Shown: piece after piece, positions 1 to 12,977 of the stretch
Position numbering within the stretch: position 1 is the stretch's first letter
Layout: each line of letters opens with the position of its first letter
Origin: Siphonodentalium dalli
Taxonomy: Eukaryota > Mollusca > Scaphopoda > Gadilida > Siphonodentaliidae
Assembly (NCBI GenBank): GCA_032622095.1
Contig: CP136061.1
Location: 1,676,001 to 1,740,000, forward strand
Length of the DNA stretch: 64,000 nucleotides
Direction of reading: 5' to 3'
Made by a program: the position numbers and the translations under genes
The notes under the pieces: generated by a model
The model's input: only the letters and a program-made list of their open reading frames with translations
The model's database searches: none
Told to the model about the DNA's origin: nothing

Positions 1-545
1 CCACTGCATATACATGTATATGAATTTTTTTTAGAAATGCCACCGTTATTTCACGCCTTTAGATTAGGCTAATTTGGGGGAAAGAGGTGATAGGTTTGAG
101 TGAGGGGGGGGGGGGGTACCCCCTTGTGACTATTGGGGGTACTTTTTAAAGTAAACCGAAAATGGGGGCTGTCTGGTTGTTCTGAAGCATATGAAAGGTG
201 AAAGAAATGAACCAATGGCCCCCATATCATTTCCTGGCAACTTGGGCTTATATCAGCATTCAGCAAGTTATGTTACATGTACCCTTATATTTTCAAGTTT
301 TGTAGGTAACAATTTATTGAATATTGGGAATATTGGATCATTTGACATCAACAAAGAAATTTTATAGATGTATGGTGCTTGAAACTTCACCAAGCAGTTC
401 ACCAACACACTGATCATGGGTATTTCCAATTAAAATTTAATTTAATCCAAGTTAAATCGCATAATCAAAGTAATTAATGGCTGAACATCACCATCTTTAA
501 CTGTGGAATCTGATCCAATGCCTCCCATACAGAGAGGCATAAGCT

Positions 546-601
546 GAATGAGGTTCCCAGAGGGTGAATTTGGTGATGCTAGCCCTCTGGGGACCTCATT
601 C
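546..601. repeat. Short inverted repeat (GAATGAGGT...ACCTCATTC), copy 1
   Basis: GAATGAGGTTCCCAGAGGGT and its near-inverse around GTGATGCTAGC. A related, longer copy is at 6174-6261. Confidence 0.7.
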
Positions 602-670
602 CGCAAATGTCAGCCACACTAAATTCAGACTTGGGGACCGCCCACCTCTAGTTCTATTGAGAATCATATA

Positions 671-924
671 TTAACCCTTCCTTTACTAAACGCTTATTGA
701 CAAGTAGGTGTTGTGGGAAGTGTTCAGATAAAGTCGTTTGTTGAACTTTTCTGAACATTTCCAACCAATTAATAGATATCCTTCTACACATGTACATGTA
801 CCGGTATGTCTTATCTGTTGTCATCTGCTTGCATGTCCTGAACAACCCTCTGAATGAATAATAGATCATTCAAATAAATTCTTTTTTACTTGGTGGGAGA
901 ATCCATTTAGTAAAGAAAGGGTTA
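671..924. repeat. MITE family (TACTAAA ends), copy
   Basis: Inverted ends TTAACCCTTCCTTTACTAAA and TTTAGTAAAGAAAGGGTTA, with internal GTGTTCAGATAAAGTCGTTTG and GAACTTTTCTGAACATTTCC. The same order of motifs is seen at 47217-47499. Confidence 0.8.
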
Positions 925-929
925 TATCA

Positions 930-2520
930 AATTTTCGCTACGATAAGGCAGCAATGATTCATAGCCCCTACAATTCAGTGGAATCATGAACTTATTTACA
1001 ACATACCGCATTACCGGTATAGCCATTTAATAAGCTAAATCTCAGATTTTGGTGTTGAATGGGTCACCATGAATCACTCTCAACCTAATCAATCGCCACA
1101 GTGTTATGCTTATCGCTCACTATTTACATGCTGTATATATACAAACGCTCCGCTCACACAAAGTGTTTTGCGGAAAATAACGCATTCTTAATATATTTCA
1201 TTATTCTACATATACGGTATACTATTAGGATATTTTTGAGGAAATTTTCATAATTTGGTAACTGTTATTTCTAAATTATTACTTATTACATGTACATACA
1301 TGTATGTACATGTACACATGTACCGGCAGACTTTCATTTTTAGAAAATGTAGGCGCGCAGAGTCTCGCTCGCTGGGTTTTGGCCAGGCGCGCGGTTTCTA
1401 TCAAGATAAAATAAACAGCGGAAATACATTCATAAATGCCACGTAAATTGAATTTGTTTACACACGATCGATGTCCAGTGAATCTCTTTGATGGTTTAAC
1501 ACTGCTTAATCCACTATCCATAAGCACAAGTGAATGTTACACACTATGTTTTATATTCTACATGCTCCTATATTAAATGTAATTCATAATTATTAATAAG
1601 GAATCAATTTAATACTCAGATTCCAAGCTGACAGAATAAATATCAACATCTCCCAGCCACGTGGTCTCGCTTTGATTTTCGAGGAATTTATGTGACGTCA
1701 TAAGCCATACCGGTACATAGAAATGTATTTTTAGCTTCGATTCATTCAGTCTCAGACAGATAGTACATTTGACACGTCACACCGTGTGACCTTGTCTGGG
1801 TAGACACTAATAATAGCGTTATCAGGTTCGCTCTCTGTATTTGGCCTAGGTGCGCAATCGATCACTCGCTGGTTTTCAGTTTTAGCCGTGCGATGGTGCG
1901 CAAGAGCGATCGCGCGCCTCAAAAATGAAAGTCTGTACCGGTACACTTAGCTGATGTGCCTGACTTCATCCGGGCTCTTTAGGGAACAACGTTGCCAACC
2001 GGTATACATGTACAATGTATGAGTATATATCGAGGTCGCAGTCAAGGACACAGTCGCATATGAAATTGGACCCACCCATATACCGGTAGTTCCCGGGATC
2101 AAAGTAGGCCTTTGGTAAATTAATACCAAATTTAAGTCCGATCAGTCGTGCAGTTTTCAAGTCTATAACACACAGAGACAGAAGTTCTAAAATATAACAT
2201 AATAGACCAAATGATGTACCTGACTTCGTCCGCGCTATTTAGGGATTTCTCTATGATCGCCTCCGTTTGGACAAAATATACAGCATCTGGTCAGTGGAAA
2301 AACGATCAGTCGAGGTCCAGAAACCGATGAGTGTATATGTGCGCTACCGGTAGGTCAATGTCAAGGACAGTCGCATGTGAAATTAGACCTCCCTTATTGT
2401 TTCCAGGATGAAAGAAGCCTACCGTGCATACAATGTACATGTACATGTACCAATCGATTGGTTGAGGTCCAGACACATGCCTATAGTATACCGCTATTCT
2501 CAAAGTAATTGACCAGAAAA
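930..2520. other. No gene seen
   Basis: Apart from the dispersed repeat at 1044-1290 this stretch holds CATGTACATG microsatellites and diverged duplicates of a GTCAAGGACA...CGCATATGAAATT block (near 2040, 2350 and, in part, 2900). Open frames are short and lack splice or family support. Confidence 0.6.
1044..1290. repeat. Dispersed repeat, copy shared with 48772-48975
   Basis: GTGTTGAATGGGTCACCATG, ATATACAAACGCTC and ATAATTTGGTAAC words recur in the same order at 48772-48975. A CATGTACATACATGTATGTA microsatellite follows at 1288-1325. Confidence 0.7.
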
Positions 2521-2860
2521 ACAGGATGATACCCCGGTCATGACCGCGGTGATACCGGTAATAAACGGTAGCGGTATCGAGATGGTCACGGCGGTGGAGT
2601 TACGGTATTGGGCGATAATGATACCGCAGTCTTTTAGCGGGCACCGCATTAATTTTTTTGAATACCGCGGTCTTTTAGCGGGCAGGGCACCGCATTAATT
2701 TTTTTGAATACCGCGATGATTTTCATGGAACTCTTTGAGGGGAGGTATTTACTCCCACATACTTGTTCGCATTAACAAGCGGTATCAGTACCGCGGTATT
2801 GGAGGATTCTGCGGTATAGTACCGCGGTATTAACGGGGTGACACCACGTTATTGGTGGTC
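2521..2860. repeat. TACCGCGGT-rich palindromic region
   Basis: Repeated TACCGCGGT, ACCGGT and GGTATC words, including a direct repeat of TCTTTTAGCGGGC and GCACCGCATTAATTTTTTTG at about 2630-2710. No gene is seen. Confidence 0.7.
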
Positions 2861-2904
2861 AATTACTTTAAGTATAGCGGTATGAGCATATACCTACATG
2901 GTCA

Positions 2905-3990
2905 CTCATGAAATTGGACCCGCCCATTTCCGGGATCAAAGTAGACATACAATACATGTACCCCGCTGGACAAAACAAGTATCCATTGGCACAGCAGTGT
3001 ATTTGCTGTTCGGCTGCGGTGTCAGAGTTTGTAACTGCAGTTGAGCACCGAAGCCGAACGGCAAGTACACTGCGGCCAAACGGCAAGTTCACTACGGCCG
3101 AAAGGCAACTACCCTCACGGTCGAATGGCATGTACACCGTGGTTAGATTTCTGGTTTGTATTGTCTTTTTTCAGTTTGATGAAAGTACACTGTGGCAAAT
3201 ACACCATGCCGAATGGCAATTACATCACGACCCAACTGTAGTTAGCCGGTGGCGCCGCGGTGTAGTTGCATTTCAGCCGCGGTGGCAATGCTAACCACAC
3301 CGCAGTTAAGTGGTCCCACACACAGACAGAATTTCCGAAAAACAACCGATGAACAAATGACCGATGATGAAAAACAACGAAAAAACACACCGGCTGACGA
3401 ATGGTGGCAAATGACAGATAAATGACGAGGATGACGATGGCAAATGGCAACAAACAACAACGAAGTAAAATACCGACTGATGACGAAAAACAAATGGCCA
3501 ACGACTAACACGATGTCAAACAATCGATGACGAAAAATTACTGATGACGAAAAACAAACAGCCAAAGATGAACACGATGTCGAATGATCGACGACGAAAA
3601 ATGTCTTGATGACAAACACATCGACCCAGGCCTGCAGGTTTCAAAATTATGTGTAACCTACAGTACATGTATTTTTTTTTCGCCTGGTAATCCTAGTCCA
3701 AATCTACGGGATACATGTATAATGTACCCTGCTGGACAAAACAAGTTTCCACTTGACCACGGTGCAGTTAGCATTGCCACTGCGGCCGAAATGCACTACA
3801 TTGCCACAAAAACCACGACTGACGACAAATGAACAAAGGATGAAAACAAACGACCAACAATAAACACGACGACAAACGACAGACGAAAACCAAACACGAA
3901 TGACGACAAACACACTGACTGTGACACTGATGACCAACGAATGACAACGACAAATTGTCAAATGATGACAAATTATTAAATGAAATAATA
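2905..3990. repeat. Duplicated block with GACGACAAA-type low-complexity tails
   Basis: GCTGGACAAAACAAGT occurs at 2965 and 3732, each time followed by (A)CTGCGGCC-type words and then by a long stretch of ACGACAAATGAC-like sequence (3340-3620 and 3800-3975). Open frames on both strands here are composition artefacts. Confidence 0.6.
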
Positions 3991-4799
3991 ATCAAAATTT
4001 AATTTTTAATTTAAAGCAAACAGACCTACCTTTATTGCTTTAAAAAAATCTTGGATTTGGAGAAAAATGCCTCCAGGAGCACGCATTGTGCTGTTGTGTT
4101 CACAACACCGCCAGAATCCTCATCAGATATCAATTCCTTGAACTTAAGTTGAAGTTGAAGATGGTAACTAGGAAACATACTACAATTTTAGTAATAATAT
4201 CACAATTTACACGTATTAAACACAGAATTCGTACTTTCATTTTTTTTATCTTTCTTTGAACTTCGAACTTTTTGGTTGATTGAATGATTCTGGAATCTTG
4301 ATCATTGTTGTCTGTAACAGTTTACAGTGAAGCCTAACTCAGTAACTGTCGATTGTCACGAAATCAAGCGATTAATTAATCTACGTACACTCGTACATTT
4401 GTGAAAAATTTTGCCATGAAGCGAAAGTGAAGGCCTTATCGGTCTATGGGATATACGGAAGTAAATTCCGATCAAGTAACTGCCGTAAGCCGGATGACAC
4501 TGACAGGACGGTCGCTTGACTGGGGATAATTAATTATTATGCTAATGATATACCAATGATTTTTATCAGATGAAAAGGCTGTAATTAATCCTCAGAAAGA
4601 ACTGAATAGGGTAAACTTGAAAGTCGGGTACATTCTAGAATCTGGGAATGAATTTGATCAGTTGTTGTTGTTGTCTGCATATTCCTCCGTTAAATCGGAG
4701 CACCCTGTAGTTTCTGCTGGATTCTGCGCAGTCACCACCCGGAAGTCACGTGTTAAATTCACAAATAAACGTACCCGGTACTTTCTCTCATGGTATATA

Positions 4800-4853
4800 G
4801 AAATATATAAAAATTATATAAAAATTATATAAAAATTATATAAAAATTATATG
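4800..4853. repeat. 14-base AT-rich tandem repeat (TATATAAAAATTAT)
   Basis: Four copies of ATATAAAAATTAT in a row, followed by a TGACGTCA palindrome. Confidence 0.85.
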
Positions 4854-4982
4854 ACGTCATAATTCACATGCATTTAGGTATAAACACCCACTGGGGTGGT
4901 TGCTAATATAATCATTACAGTGATCATACGGCTACACTGCCGCGTGATTTCTAGAGACTAATATAATCATTGCAGGGATGAT

Positions 4983-5395
4983 ATGTATGCAATACCGAGG
5001 GATTTCTACATAGCACAGAAATGGTGTACCTGTGACTGCGACCTTACTTGGATCATCGTCTCGGAATACAAATCCATCTATCACTGTCCGTATGATGATT
5101 TGCTAACTCATCCACAATTCCTTTACTCCACAATTAGTACTGCTGACCAATTCATTCGTGAGTATTTCGGATATCAGGTCGCATAACTTTGATTACTCTG
5201 TTTATTATTGATACAGTTTACGTATACTATATATGCAATTGTAGCTACCAATTTATCAAAGCGTGCCCAAACAATTTAAAATGTTACCGTGAATACGTTT
5301 TTCACAGGAACAACGTCAACGTACGAAGTGGAAACATTCGGTTGAATTCACCTTTCAGTACAGTTTTGGTTTTATGTTTTCAAAATAAAACTTGA
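4983..5395 (+). other. Possible 3' terminal exon (weak)
   Basis: After a possible acceptor (ATCATTGCAG at 4976), a 67-codon frame from 4983 ends in TAA at 5186 and has a Cys-rich start (WCTCDCDLTW). An AATAAA lies at 5384. The acceptor region is itself tandemly duplicated (about 4899-5010, with a second ATCATTACAG). No family is recognised and no upstream exon is known. Confidence 0.15.
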
Positions 5396-5592
5396 ATGCC
5401 GCGCTTTTCGGTTTATTGAACTAGAGTTCTATAGTACGTTCTTGCGATAATTATGTTTCTCATAAACTGTTTATCGGTAAGTGGATTATCATATTTGTTC
5501 TCGGTAAAACAAGTTCTGAATTTCTATTAACTTCTCGTGAAGGGAATTTGAGTGTGGCAATCACTAACCAAACCAAAAACAAAAACAAAAAG

Positions 5593-5720
5593 ACGAGGGG
5601 TCTATATATATTGGTCGCAGTGGTTAGACGCTTTGTGTGATCACCGAAGTTAAACTAGGTTAGTCCTTGGATGTGTGACTGGCTTGGGATTCCGGGTACT
5701 GACGACTTTCGGTGCGACTC
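5593..5720 (+). repeat. 5S rRNA-like repeat (possible 5S-derived SINE), copy 1
   Basis: From GTCTA (5600) onward the sequence follows the layout of eukaryotic 5S rRNA: TGATCACCGAAGTTAAAC (like the box A region, family TGATCTCGGAAGTTAAGC), CTTGGATGTGTGACTGG (like CTTGGATGGGAGACCGC) and GGGATTCCGGGTACTG (like GGGAATACCGGGTGCTG). The 5' third is not 5S-like and contains CGCAGTGGTTAGACGC. It is therefore not a working 5S gene, but fits a 5S-derived SINE (SINE3 type) or a decayed 5S gene. Confidence 0.55.
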
Positions 5721-5900
5721 CCGCATTTTTCCCTATCTCGTTCTGTTATACTGGGGGCTCGTCCTGCCCTGAGAAGACTGTGTCATGATGTGACCGCTCT
5801 GTGAGTGGACTCGGGTGAGATGAATCTCAAATCTAAAAAAGAACAGGGGAGTAGTGTAGCTGTTGCGATGTAAATATAAAAGACCGATGACTTATCTCAA

Positions 5901-6025
5901 CGAGGGGTCTAGATCTCTTGTTCAGTCGTTAGACGTTTTTTCTGATCGCCAAAGTTAAGAAACGTCGAGCTTCCTTGTATTGTTGACTGATTTAGGATCC
6001 CGGGTAATTTCAACTTTCCAATACC
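5901..6025 (+). repeat. 5S rRNA-like repeat, copy 2
   Basis: Starts with the same ACGAGGGGTCTA as copy 1, about 308 bases downstream, and shows the more diverged TGATCGCCAAAGTTAAG and GATCCCGGGTAATTTC. Ends in a (CT)n microsatellite at about 6027-6050. Same orientation as copy 1. Confidence 0.45.
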
Positions 6026-6173
6026 CCTCTCTCTCTCTCTCTCTCTCTCGCTCATCCTGTTACACATGATTGAACTGGACCTAACTTGTAGTGCTATATA
6101 AATTCAGCCTGTAACCGGTGGTCAATATATGGTCGCCGTCAATCCACTGCAAATAGTGTGTCTGTCATTTGCA

Positions 6174-6261
6174 GAATGGGGTCCCCTGAGGGTGAATTTA
6201 GTGACGCTATCCCACACAGCCGGCTAGCATCACCAAAAATCACCATCTGGAGACCTCATTC
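6174..6261. repeat. Short inverted repeat, copy 2
   Basis: GAATGGGGTCCCCTGAGGGT, then TAGTGACGCTA, and CTGGAGACCTCATTC at the right; the same family as 546-601. Confidence 0.7.
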
Positions 6262-7439
6262 TGCTTTTGCCCCCAACTGCTATGGTAGACCTAGGATCCG
6301 ATTGAAGTTCCCCAGTTGTTGTTGGCGATGTTCACCCATTGGGCACCTCGATTATGCATTTTAGGGGATATAGAAACTTCCCAGAAGGGAAAACGTAACT
6401 AAAACAAGGTTAATTTGAGACTATAGATAATTCCCCATCGAGGACCACAGTAGCTTCGTATAAACCACGTAGACTAAATATAAACCCAGTTGGTAAATAC
6501 AACAAATATTTCACTTAAACTTGATTTGAAAGATACATGTAGTTATCAATAAAAAAGGTACACATGTCAATGATAGCTGCACAGTGGCACGTGACGACAA
6601 TCGTCGCTGTATAAAACACTACATAATTTACCGAAAAATTATGCATTTAAACAGTTGTCAAAATCCTCTACATCTGGGAGACAACCTTGAATGTTCAACT
6701 ACATCCCATTTGAAGCACACCAATTAGCCGAAAACTTTTTCCAACTGGCACATTGAGCATTATGTTGGTATGTCTGTGCAGCTCATTGGTAAGTGTTATT
6801 GCATTAGAGCGGAAGGATACCCCGAGAGCCGGAGTCTCAAGTGCACCCTTCCGCAACCCACTCGAGTGTGGTAATCACTTACAAACCCAAAACGAGTGCG
6901 GCTCTATATTTATTACATATCACAAGCACAAACAAACGTGATCTTATTCTGAGATTTTCAGACAGACATTCGTTGTTTTGCAATGAGTTGTGTATCACTA
7001 GCGTCTTAAGGTCTCGTTAAGTCGCCATTAGCAACGTAATTGCGTCACGTGTCGTCGGGGAGAGTTCAGGGTTGCCACAGAGCCAACTGTCGAAATGGCT
7101 ACAGCTATAGCTTGAATTAAAAATACAACAACGGGTACACGTGTGAACTAAATTATCGTCTTAATGCCAATCAATGTACTCGCTATGTGAATATAATGTT
7201 AATTAATGTCGGCTATCAAATAATAAATATCTACTAAAACACATTTCGTCCCAAGATGGCAGTGTGGTATTTGCGAGAAAATTTATGCAAACTGTTATAA
7301 GACAATTTTTGTTTCTTTGTGTTTTAATACCAAGAAAATAATGTAGATTGATTTGCATGTTGCCAGTGTTGCTGCAAAGAAGTTAATGATGAAATACGCA
7401 GCTCCCAGTATCTATGTCGTCTTTATTTTAGAGTCGTTA
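6262..7439. other. No gene seen
   Basis: Unique-looking AT-rich sequence; short frames only. Confidence 0.6.
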
Positions 7440-7648
7440 TTAACCCTTCCATCACTGGGGCTTCCTGAAATTTTGCGAAATGCCGATGCATTCTCTTATA
7501 ACATAATTCATTGGCCTAACAAATTTTCCCTGACCTTGTTTCAAGCCAGTGCATTCTTTTAGATTTGCGAGGTTCCCTATATAAGGCAATGCACTGGCAC
7601 ATGATAGTCAATGCTGCAAAAGTGCAGCTTCCGCCATGAAAGGGTTAA
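7440..7648. repeat. Small TIR element (TTAACCCTTCC ends)
   Basis: Ends TTAACCCTTCC and GAAAGGGTTAA, with a partial GATGCATTCTCTTATA core inside, so it is probably a decayed relative of the hairpin family. Confidence 0.6.
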
Positions 7649-8177
7649 TATACATATTGGCTATTGTTACAGTTAATTTCGTCACTGGATGATTATCTAT
7701 GTGATGGCGATGGCGGATGTAAACAAACGTGAAAATTTCTTCTCTGCCATAAACGCGAATTAATATATCTCACAGCTAAAGTAGAGACAGTCTAGTTTAC
7801 GCAAGATGTTCATAATGAAAGCGACTAATGCTGTTGGAACTCCGGAGCCGTTCGGAAGAGAAATTCTGTTGAAAAAATATGATCTTTGACTTTTGAATCG
7901 TTTATTCGTTGCAATTTTCGTCCAAGTAAAGATCGTCAGTTATGCCCGATAGTGTGACCTAGATAAAACACATCCTCGACAGATGACCAGACATTTGTAG
8001 ACCAATACTAGACAACCGCTCCCAAAATTTCGCCTGCACGACCAAAGAGCTGCCAGTGATTGATCAATGTTGCGCACGGAGTATACAATGATTGGCGCTA
8101 TTCTACAATCATTGTGATAATCGAGTAATCGTTGTACTGTCCACAGTCCAGCAACCGGGTTTAACCTTTCTCCTGCC

Positions 8178-9421
8178 ATGGCCGAATCAATGTCAACAAC
8201 ATTAAATTTACTGGAAACTTCGAGGGACATAGTATTCGATAACAGCATGGCGTTACCACCATCACCAATTATAACCCAGCATGCCCAAAACATGCCCGAA
8301 AGCAACGTGTTATTGCAAGTACTTAAGGACATCCAGTCCAGGATGGACAAGCTGGATCTGTTTGAAGAAAATCTAAATAAAATAGACAACATAGACGAAC
8401 TGGAACATAAAGTGAACATTCTAGAGCGAGGCATGAACAGACAAAATGAAGCAGTGATTGAGAATAGACTTGTACAAACAGAAAATAAAATTAGAACGAT
8501 GGAAGTAAAAGAGGCTTCCCAAAGGATATACTATGAAGAAATAAAATACATGTCCACAACATACGACCACGTAATGGAGAGTGTAACTGAGCTGCACAGG
8601 AAAGTCGATGAAATTACATGTAACTCGATAGTGGATATGCAAAATCTTATTGAAAGACTTGAACGACGTGATGATGAAATCTATGAGATAGTGCTTGATC
8701 TCCAATCCCGAAGCATGAGAAACAATTTGATTTTCACTGGCATTCCGGAGGATCATCAGTGAAATACAGAGCAAGTTCTGTTTAAATTCATGTCCGACCG
8801 CCTCCAAATCAACACCGAACATATCTCAATCGAACGTGCTCACAGAATTGGCGCATGGATCTCAGGCCGTAATCGCTCAATAGTAGCCAAATGTACATAT
8901 TATAAGGACAGGGAATTTGTCAAAAGCCGTTGTTCGCGTCTCAAAGGAAGCCATTTGTATATTAGAGAACGGTTCCCTGACGACATTGAGCAAAGAAGGA
9001 AGGAACTCTACAATGTAATGCGACAGCCACAGAAGTCTAATCATCACGTGAAGATGGTTAATGACCGTTTGTTTATAGACCACAAGGAATCGACATATTC
9101 TTTAGCTGATGGCACAACGCTTCCAGCACATCACCACCAACAACGAGACTTTCCGCAAACCAAGCGAAATGTCAAGGGCAGTAGACCACCCCAGAAACAC
9201 ATGGTCAGAAAGACAGCAGACAGCAGAATGCTGGTAATAGTCCACCTCATATAGCACCTAAACATCGTGAAAGCCGTCTACCACCAGAAGTACCACAAAA
9301 TGTTAGACTTTATGCTAAATTTAAACCGGAAATTCATTCCAACCAGTCACAGAGCGTTGACGCTGACGACGAAGAACCCATTGACCTATATAAGTATAAA
9401 TTCTGTTCAGGCAACACCTAA
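8178..9421 (+). pseudogene. LINE ORF1 protein (coiled coil, RRM, C-terminal domain), broken
   Basis: Starts at ATG 8178 after the leader. Residues ~45-160 have heptad-like charged sequence (coiled coil, for trimerisation in L1). They are followed by MRNNLIFTGIPE, AHRIGAW and RSIVAKCTYYKDREFVKS, the RRM pattern of L1 ORF1p, then SHLYIRERFPDDIEQRRKEL from the C-terminal domain. One in-frame TGA at 8761-8763 splits the RRM; the same frame resumes directly after it. Near 9215-9230 the homologous frame changes, and the probable true C terminus, acidic and ending KFCSGNT, stops at 9421. ORF1p is an RNA-binding chaperone. Confidence 0.8.
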
Positions 9422-9499
9422 GCATACCACCAAGAGGCAACGCACCATTTCCACACCTACCACAAGGGGCGGTGAACTACAATTGGAAACTGTGAACAC

Positions 9500-12400
9500 A
9501 GCAAATGAAACTGTCACTTCTACCAACAATTTGAAAATGTTATGTTTAAATGTCTGCGGTCTATCTAGCAAATTGAAATGTCCCGAATTCTGTAAACTTC
9601 TAAACGAGTATGATATCATTGGGTTAGTTGAGACAAAGACAGATGATGCAGATCTTTTAGTGTTTATTGTTTATGAATTAACTTTTCGAAATCGCAAGAC
9701 CCTTTCAAATGTAAAGTCCGGTGGCTTGTGTCTATTCGTGAAATCGTCTTTAATTCCACACGTTAAAATAATGGAAAATAAATCAAAGAGTGTTTTATGG
9801 TTTAAGTTGTCGAAAAGTATTATGAAATCAACAGATGATCTATATTTTGGTATAATATATATACCCCCTGAAAACAGTGACTATTCGAGTGCCAGTCTAT
9901 TCTCCGAAATAGAGGACGAAATGATCAACTCCTTCGGTAATTGTAGATATTTGTGTTTGATGGGAGACTTTAACGCCAGAACAGGGTTGCTCAGTGAAAA
10001 ACCCGAAGCGGACGACGAAGTCCCCATCCCGAACATTATATGTATGAGTGGTCATAGAGTTACCGCGCATACACTGTACGATAGTGGGAGGCATTCGCAG
10101 GACACCAAGGTAAATGCATAATTTATGGCAAGAAGCTCATCGAATTATGTAAGCTAAATGGACTGCGTATTCTAAATGGACGCATTGGCAGGGATATGAA
10201 TGATGGAAAGGTGACTTGTAAAAATGTTAGCCTGATCGATTATTTCATATCCTCGCATGACTTATTTTATTTTGTTAAAGACATGCATGTTTCCGAGTTT
10301 TCAAATTTGTTCTCAGACAGTCATAGTTGTATTGAACTTACACTTGATGCAAATATATCTGATCGCCATGCAACACTTAATAGTGGTGTGGAGAGTAAAT
10401 CCATTGATAAAGAGATTAAACTATGGTCCCATAACGGAAGAGATACTTTTAGAAAAACTATCGATCACCAAGCTGTGGGCAAATTAATAGACATAGTAGA
10501 TAATTACAAAAACTCGAGTAAACTGTATACACAAGATTCTGTGAATTCAATAGCAGATGACATTAGTAAACTGTTCACGACCACCGCTTATGAATCGTTT
10601 GGACTTAACCGCATTACTTGTAAACGCGATGACGACAAACCTTGGTTTAACCAAGAGTGCAGGAAAGCGAGAAAAACATATTTAGACGCAAAAATGATCA
10701 ACAGTTTATTTAATACAGAACAAACTATTAACGACTTGAGATATTCGAGTCGGGAATACAAAAAAGTTTTGAGACACAGCGTGAGCAAGTACACAAGAAA
10801 CTTTTGTAACCGCCTTAAAGCGACACATGTTAGTCAACTAAAACAATATTGGATCTTGCTGAGAACAAACAAGAAAACTACAACAAATGTTAATATTGAT
10901 GACATGTTCGTAATTCTGAAGAATAATAATACTGAAAATCCAACCGAGATGCCTAACATATGTCAATTACATGATTCAAATGATACACTTGATAAGCCAA
11001 TTTCTGAAAATGAAATTATAGAAGCCGCATATGGAATGAAATACGGGAAAAGTAATGGGAAACATAATATCAGGAATGAACACATGAAGAGCACTCTTGA
11101 TATTTTATTTTCTGTATATACACAATGGTTCAATCTAATCCTAGTCACAGGTATAATAACAGATAGCTGGTTAACTGGAATTGTTACTCCAGTCTACAAA
11201 AATCAAGAGGACCCTACTCTCCCCGAAAATTATCGACCTATTACTATTATGAGCTGTCTTGGAAAGCTTTTTACTAGAATATTGAATAACTGATTGAATG
11301 AATATGCAGTTCCGAAGAAATTATTGATAAAAATCAAACCGGATTTAGGAAAGGATTTTCAACAATGGACCACATAATGTCTTTACATTTTCTTTCGAGT
11401 TTGTACAAACAGTCCAAAACGAAATTATTCAGCATGTTTATCGATTTTAAGCAGGCGTTTGACACGGTATGGAGACATTGACTTTGGCAGAAAATGATAA
11501 CTTATGGCATAACATGTCGATATTTACAATTTATAATGAATATGTATAGTCGTGTCAAATTCTTAGTTAAAATATGTAGCAATATTTCAGACACCTTTAA
11601 GTGTCACTCTGGAGTTTGCAGGGAGAGAACTTATCATTTTTTTTATTTTCGTTGTACATCAACGACCTTGAAGGTTTTCTGTCAGCCAATAACGTCCAAG
11701 GACTCAGTACCATTCAAAATTCTCTTTCAAATGAACTTGATGTGTATAACAAATTACTTGTTTCATTATATGCAGATGACACCGATATTCTTGCAGAATC
11801 AATGAAGGATATGAGAAGAAACATGAACACATTTTCAGATTATTGCTCATTATGGAGACTGACTATAAATAATTCGAAAACAAAAATGATGGTGCTTGGG
11901 TCGGGTAGGAAGCCGCGCACTCGACTAAATGTGAATGGACACGAGATCGATATTGTAAATGAATATATCTACCTTGGAATTCCTATTACCAAAGCTAATA
12001 ATTTTAGTAAAGCCCGTAAATATATGCTCTCGAAGGCAAATCGGGCAATGTATAGTTTAATTTACAAATCGAGAGAATTTTGTATACCTATACTACAGCA
12101 AATATATCTTTTCTCCATAACCGTTAAACCGATTATCTTACATGGATGTGAGATTTGGGGTTACCAAGACATATATGCACTTGAGAGACTGCAAATTAAA
12201 TACTTGAAGTTCATTTTGAATTTGAAATTGAGCACACCAGACGTCATGGTATATGGAGAAACAGGCGTTTGTCCCCTCCGTGTAGATATTGATACTAGTG
12301 TGATAACCCACTGGGCAAATGTTGTTAACGCAGGAGAAAAGAAGATTAACGGTATTTTATATTCGTACTTATTACGCTTGTTTAGAAATATGACATTTGT

Positions 12401-12977
12401 GCACCCATGGGTATCGCACGTTGAAAACATTTTACTGAAAACTGATCATTATTACCTGTGGGACATACAAGTGTCGGAACGTATTGAATCATCTTGGTTG
12501 AGAGAATCCGTTAAAAGTTCGTTAGTCACACATTATATAACAGATTGGCACAAACGAGTAAATTCTATGAGTAAATATTCTTTATATAAGGTTTTCAAAA
12601 CCGATTTTAGAGCCGAACGTTATTTAAATAGCACGTCTATGAAGGACGTCAGAACTATGTCTAGGTTCAGATGCAGAAACCTTCACTTACCCATTGAGAC
12701 TAGTACATGGAATGAATCCAGAAATACTAAATTCTGTAACTTGTGCAGCGGAGATAGTTTTGGAGACATATACCACTATATCATGAATTGTGACGCTATA
12801 TGTTCACTGAGAAGACGATTTATACCTTTGTCGTTAACAAGTTCCCCTAACTTGATACAGTTTAAGATCATCACGGGAACACAAGATGCTGTTTTAATAC
12901 ACAAGATGTGTGATTTTATCAGAAATATAGAACAACCAACGGGTTCACCGCCAAGACATAGAAATACAATACAGTAA
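9500..12977 (+). pseudogene. LINE ORF2 (endonuclease, reverse transcriptase, zinc-like tail), broken
   Basis: The endonuclease begins near MLCLNVCGLSSKLK (9537) and has VETKTDD and GDFNARTG (about 9960). Frame changes occur near 10115, 11310 and 11620, and stops lie at 11291 (TGA where Arg is expected) and 11479. The reverse transcriptase shows ENYRPI, FIDFKQAFDTVWR, LYINDLEGF and the catalytic YADD at 11769-11780. The C terminus has C-x2-C...H-x4-C in FCNLCSGDSFGDIYHYIMNC. Longest intact pieces are 9267-10121, 10196-11293 and 11601-12977. In life it would nick target DNA and copy the element RNA there. Confidence 0.85.

Noticed and set aside
5600-5715. Functional 5S rRNA gene
   Set aside because: The 5' third does not match 5S and the internal control regions carry several changes.
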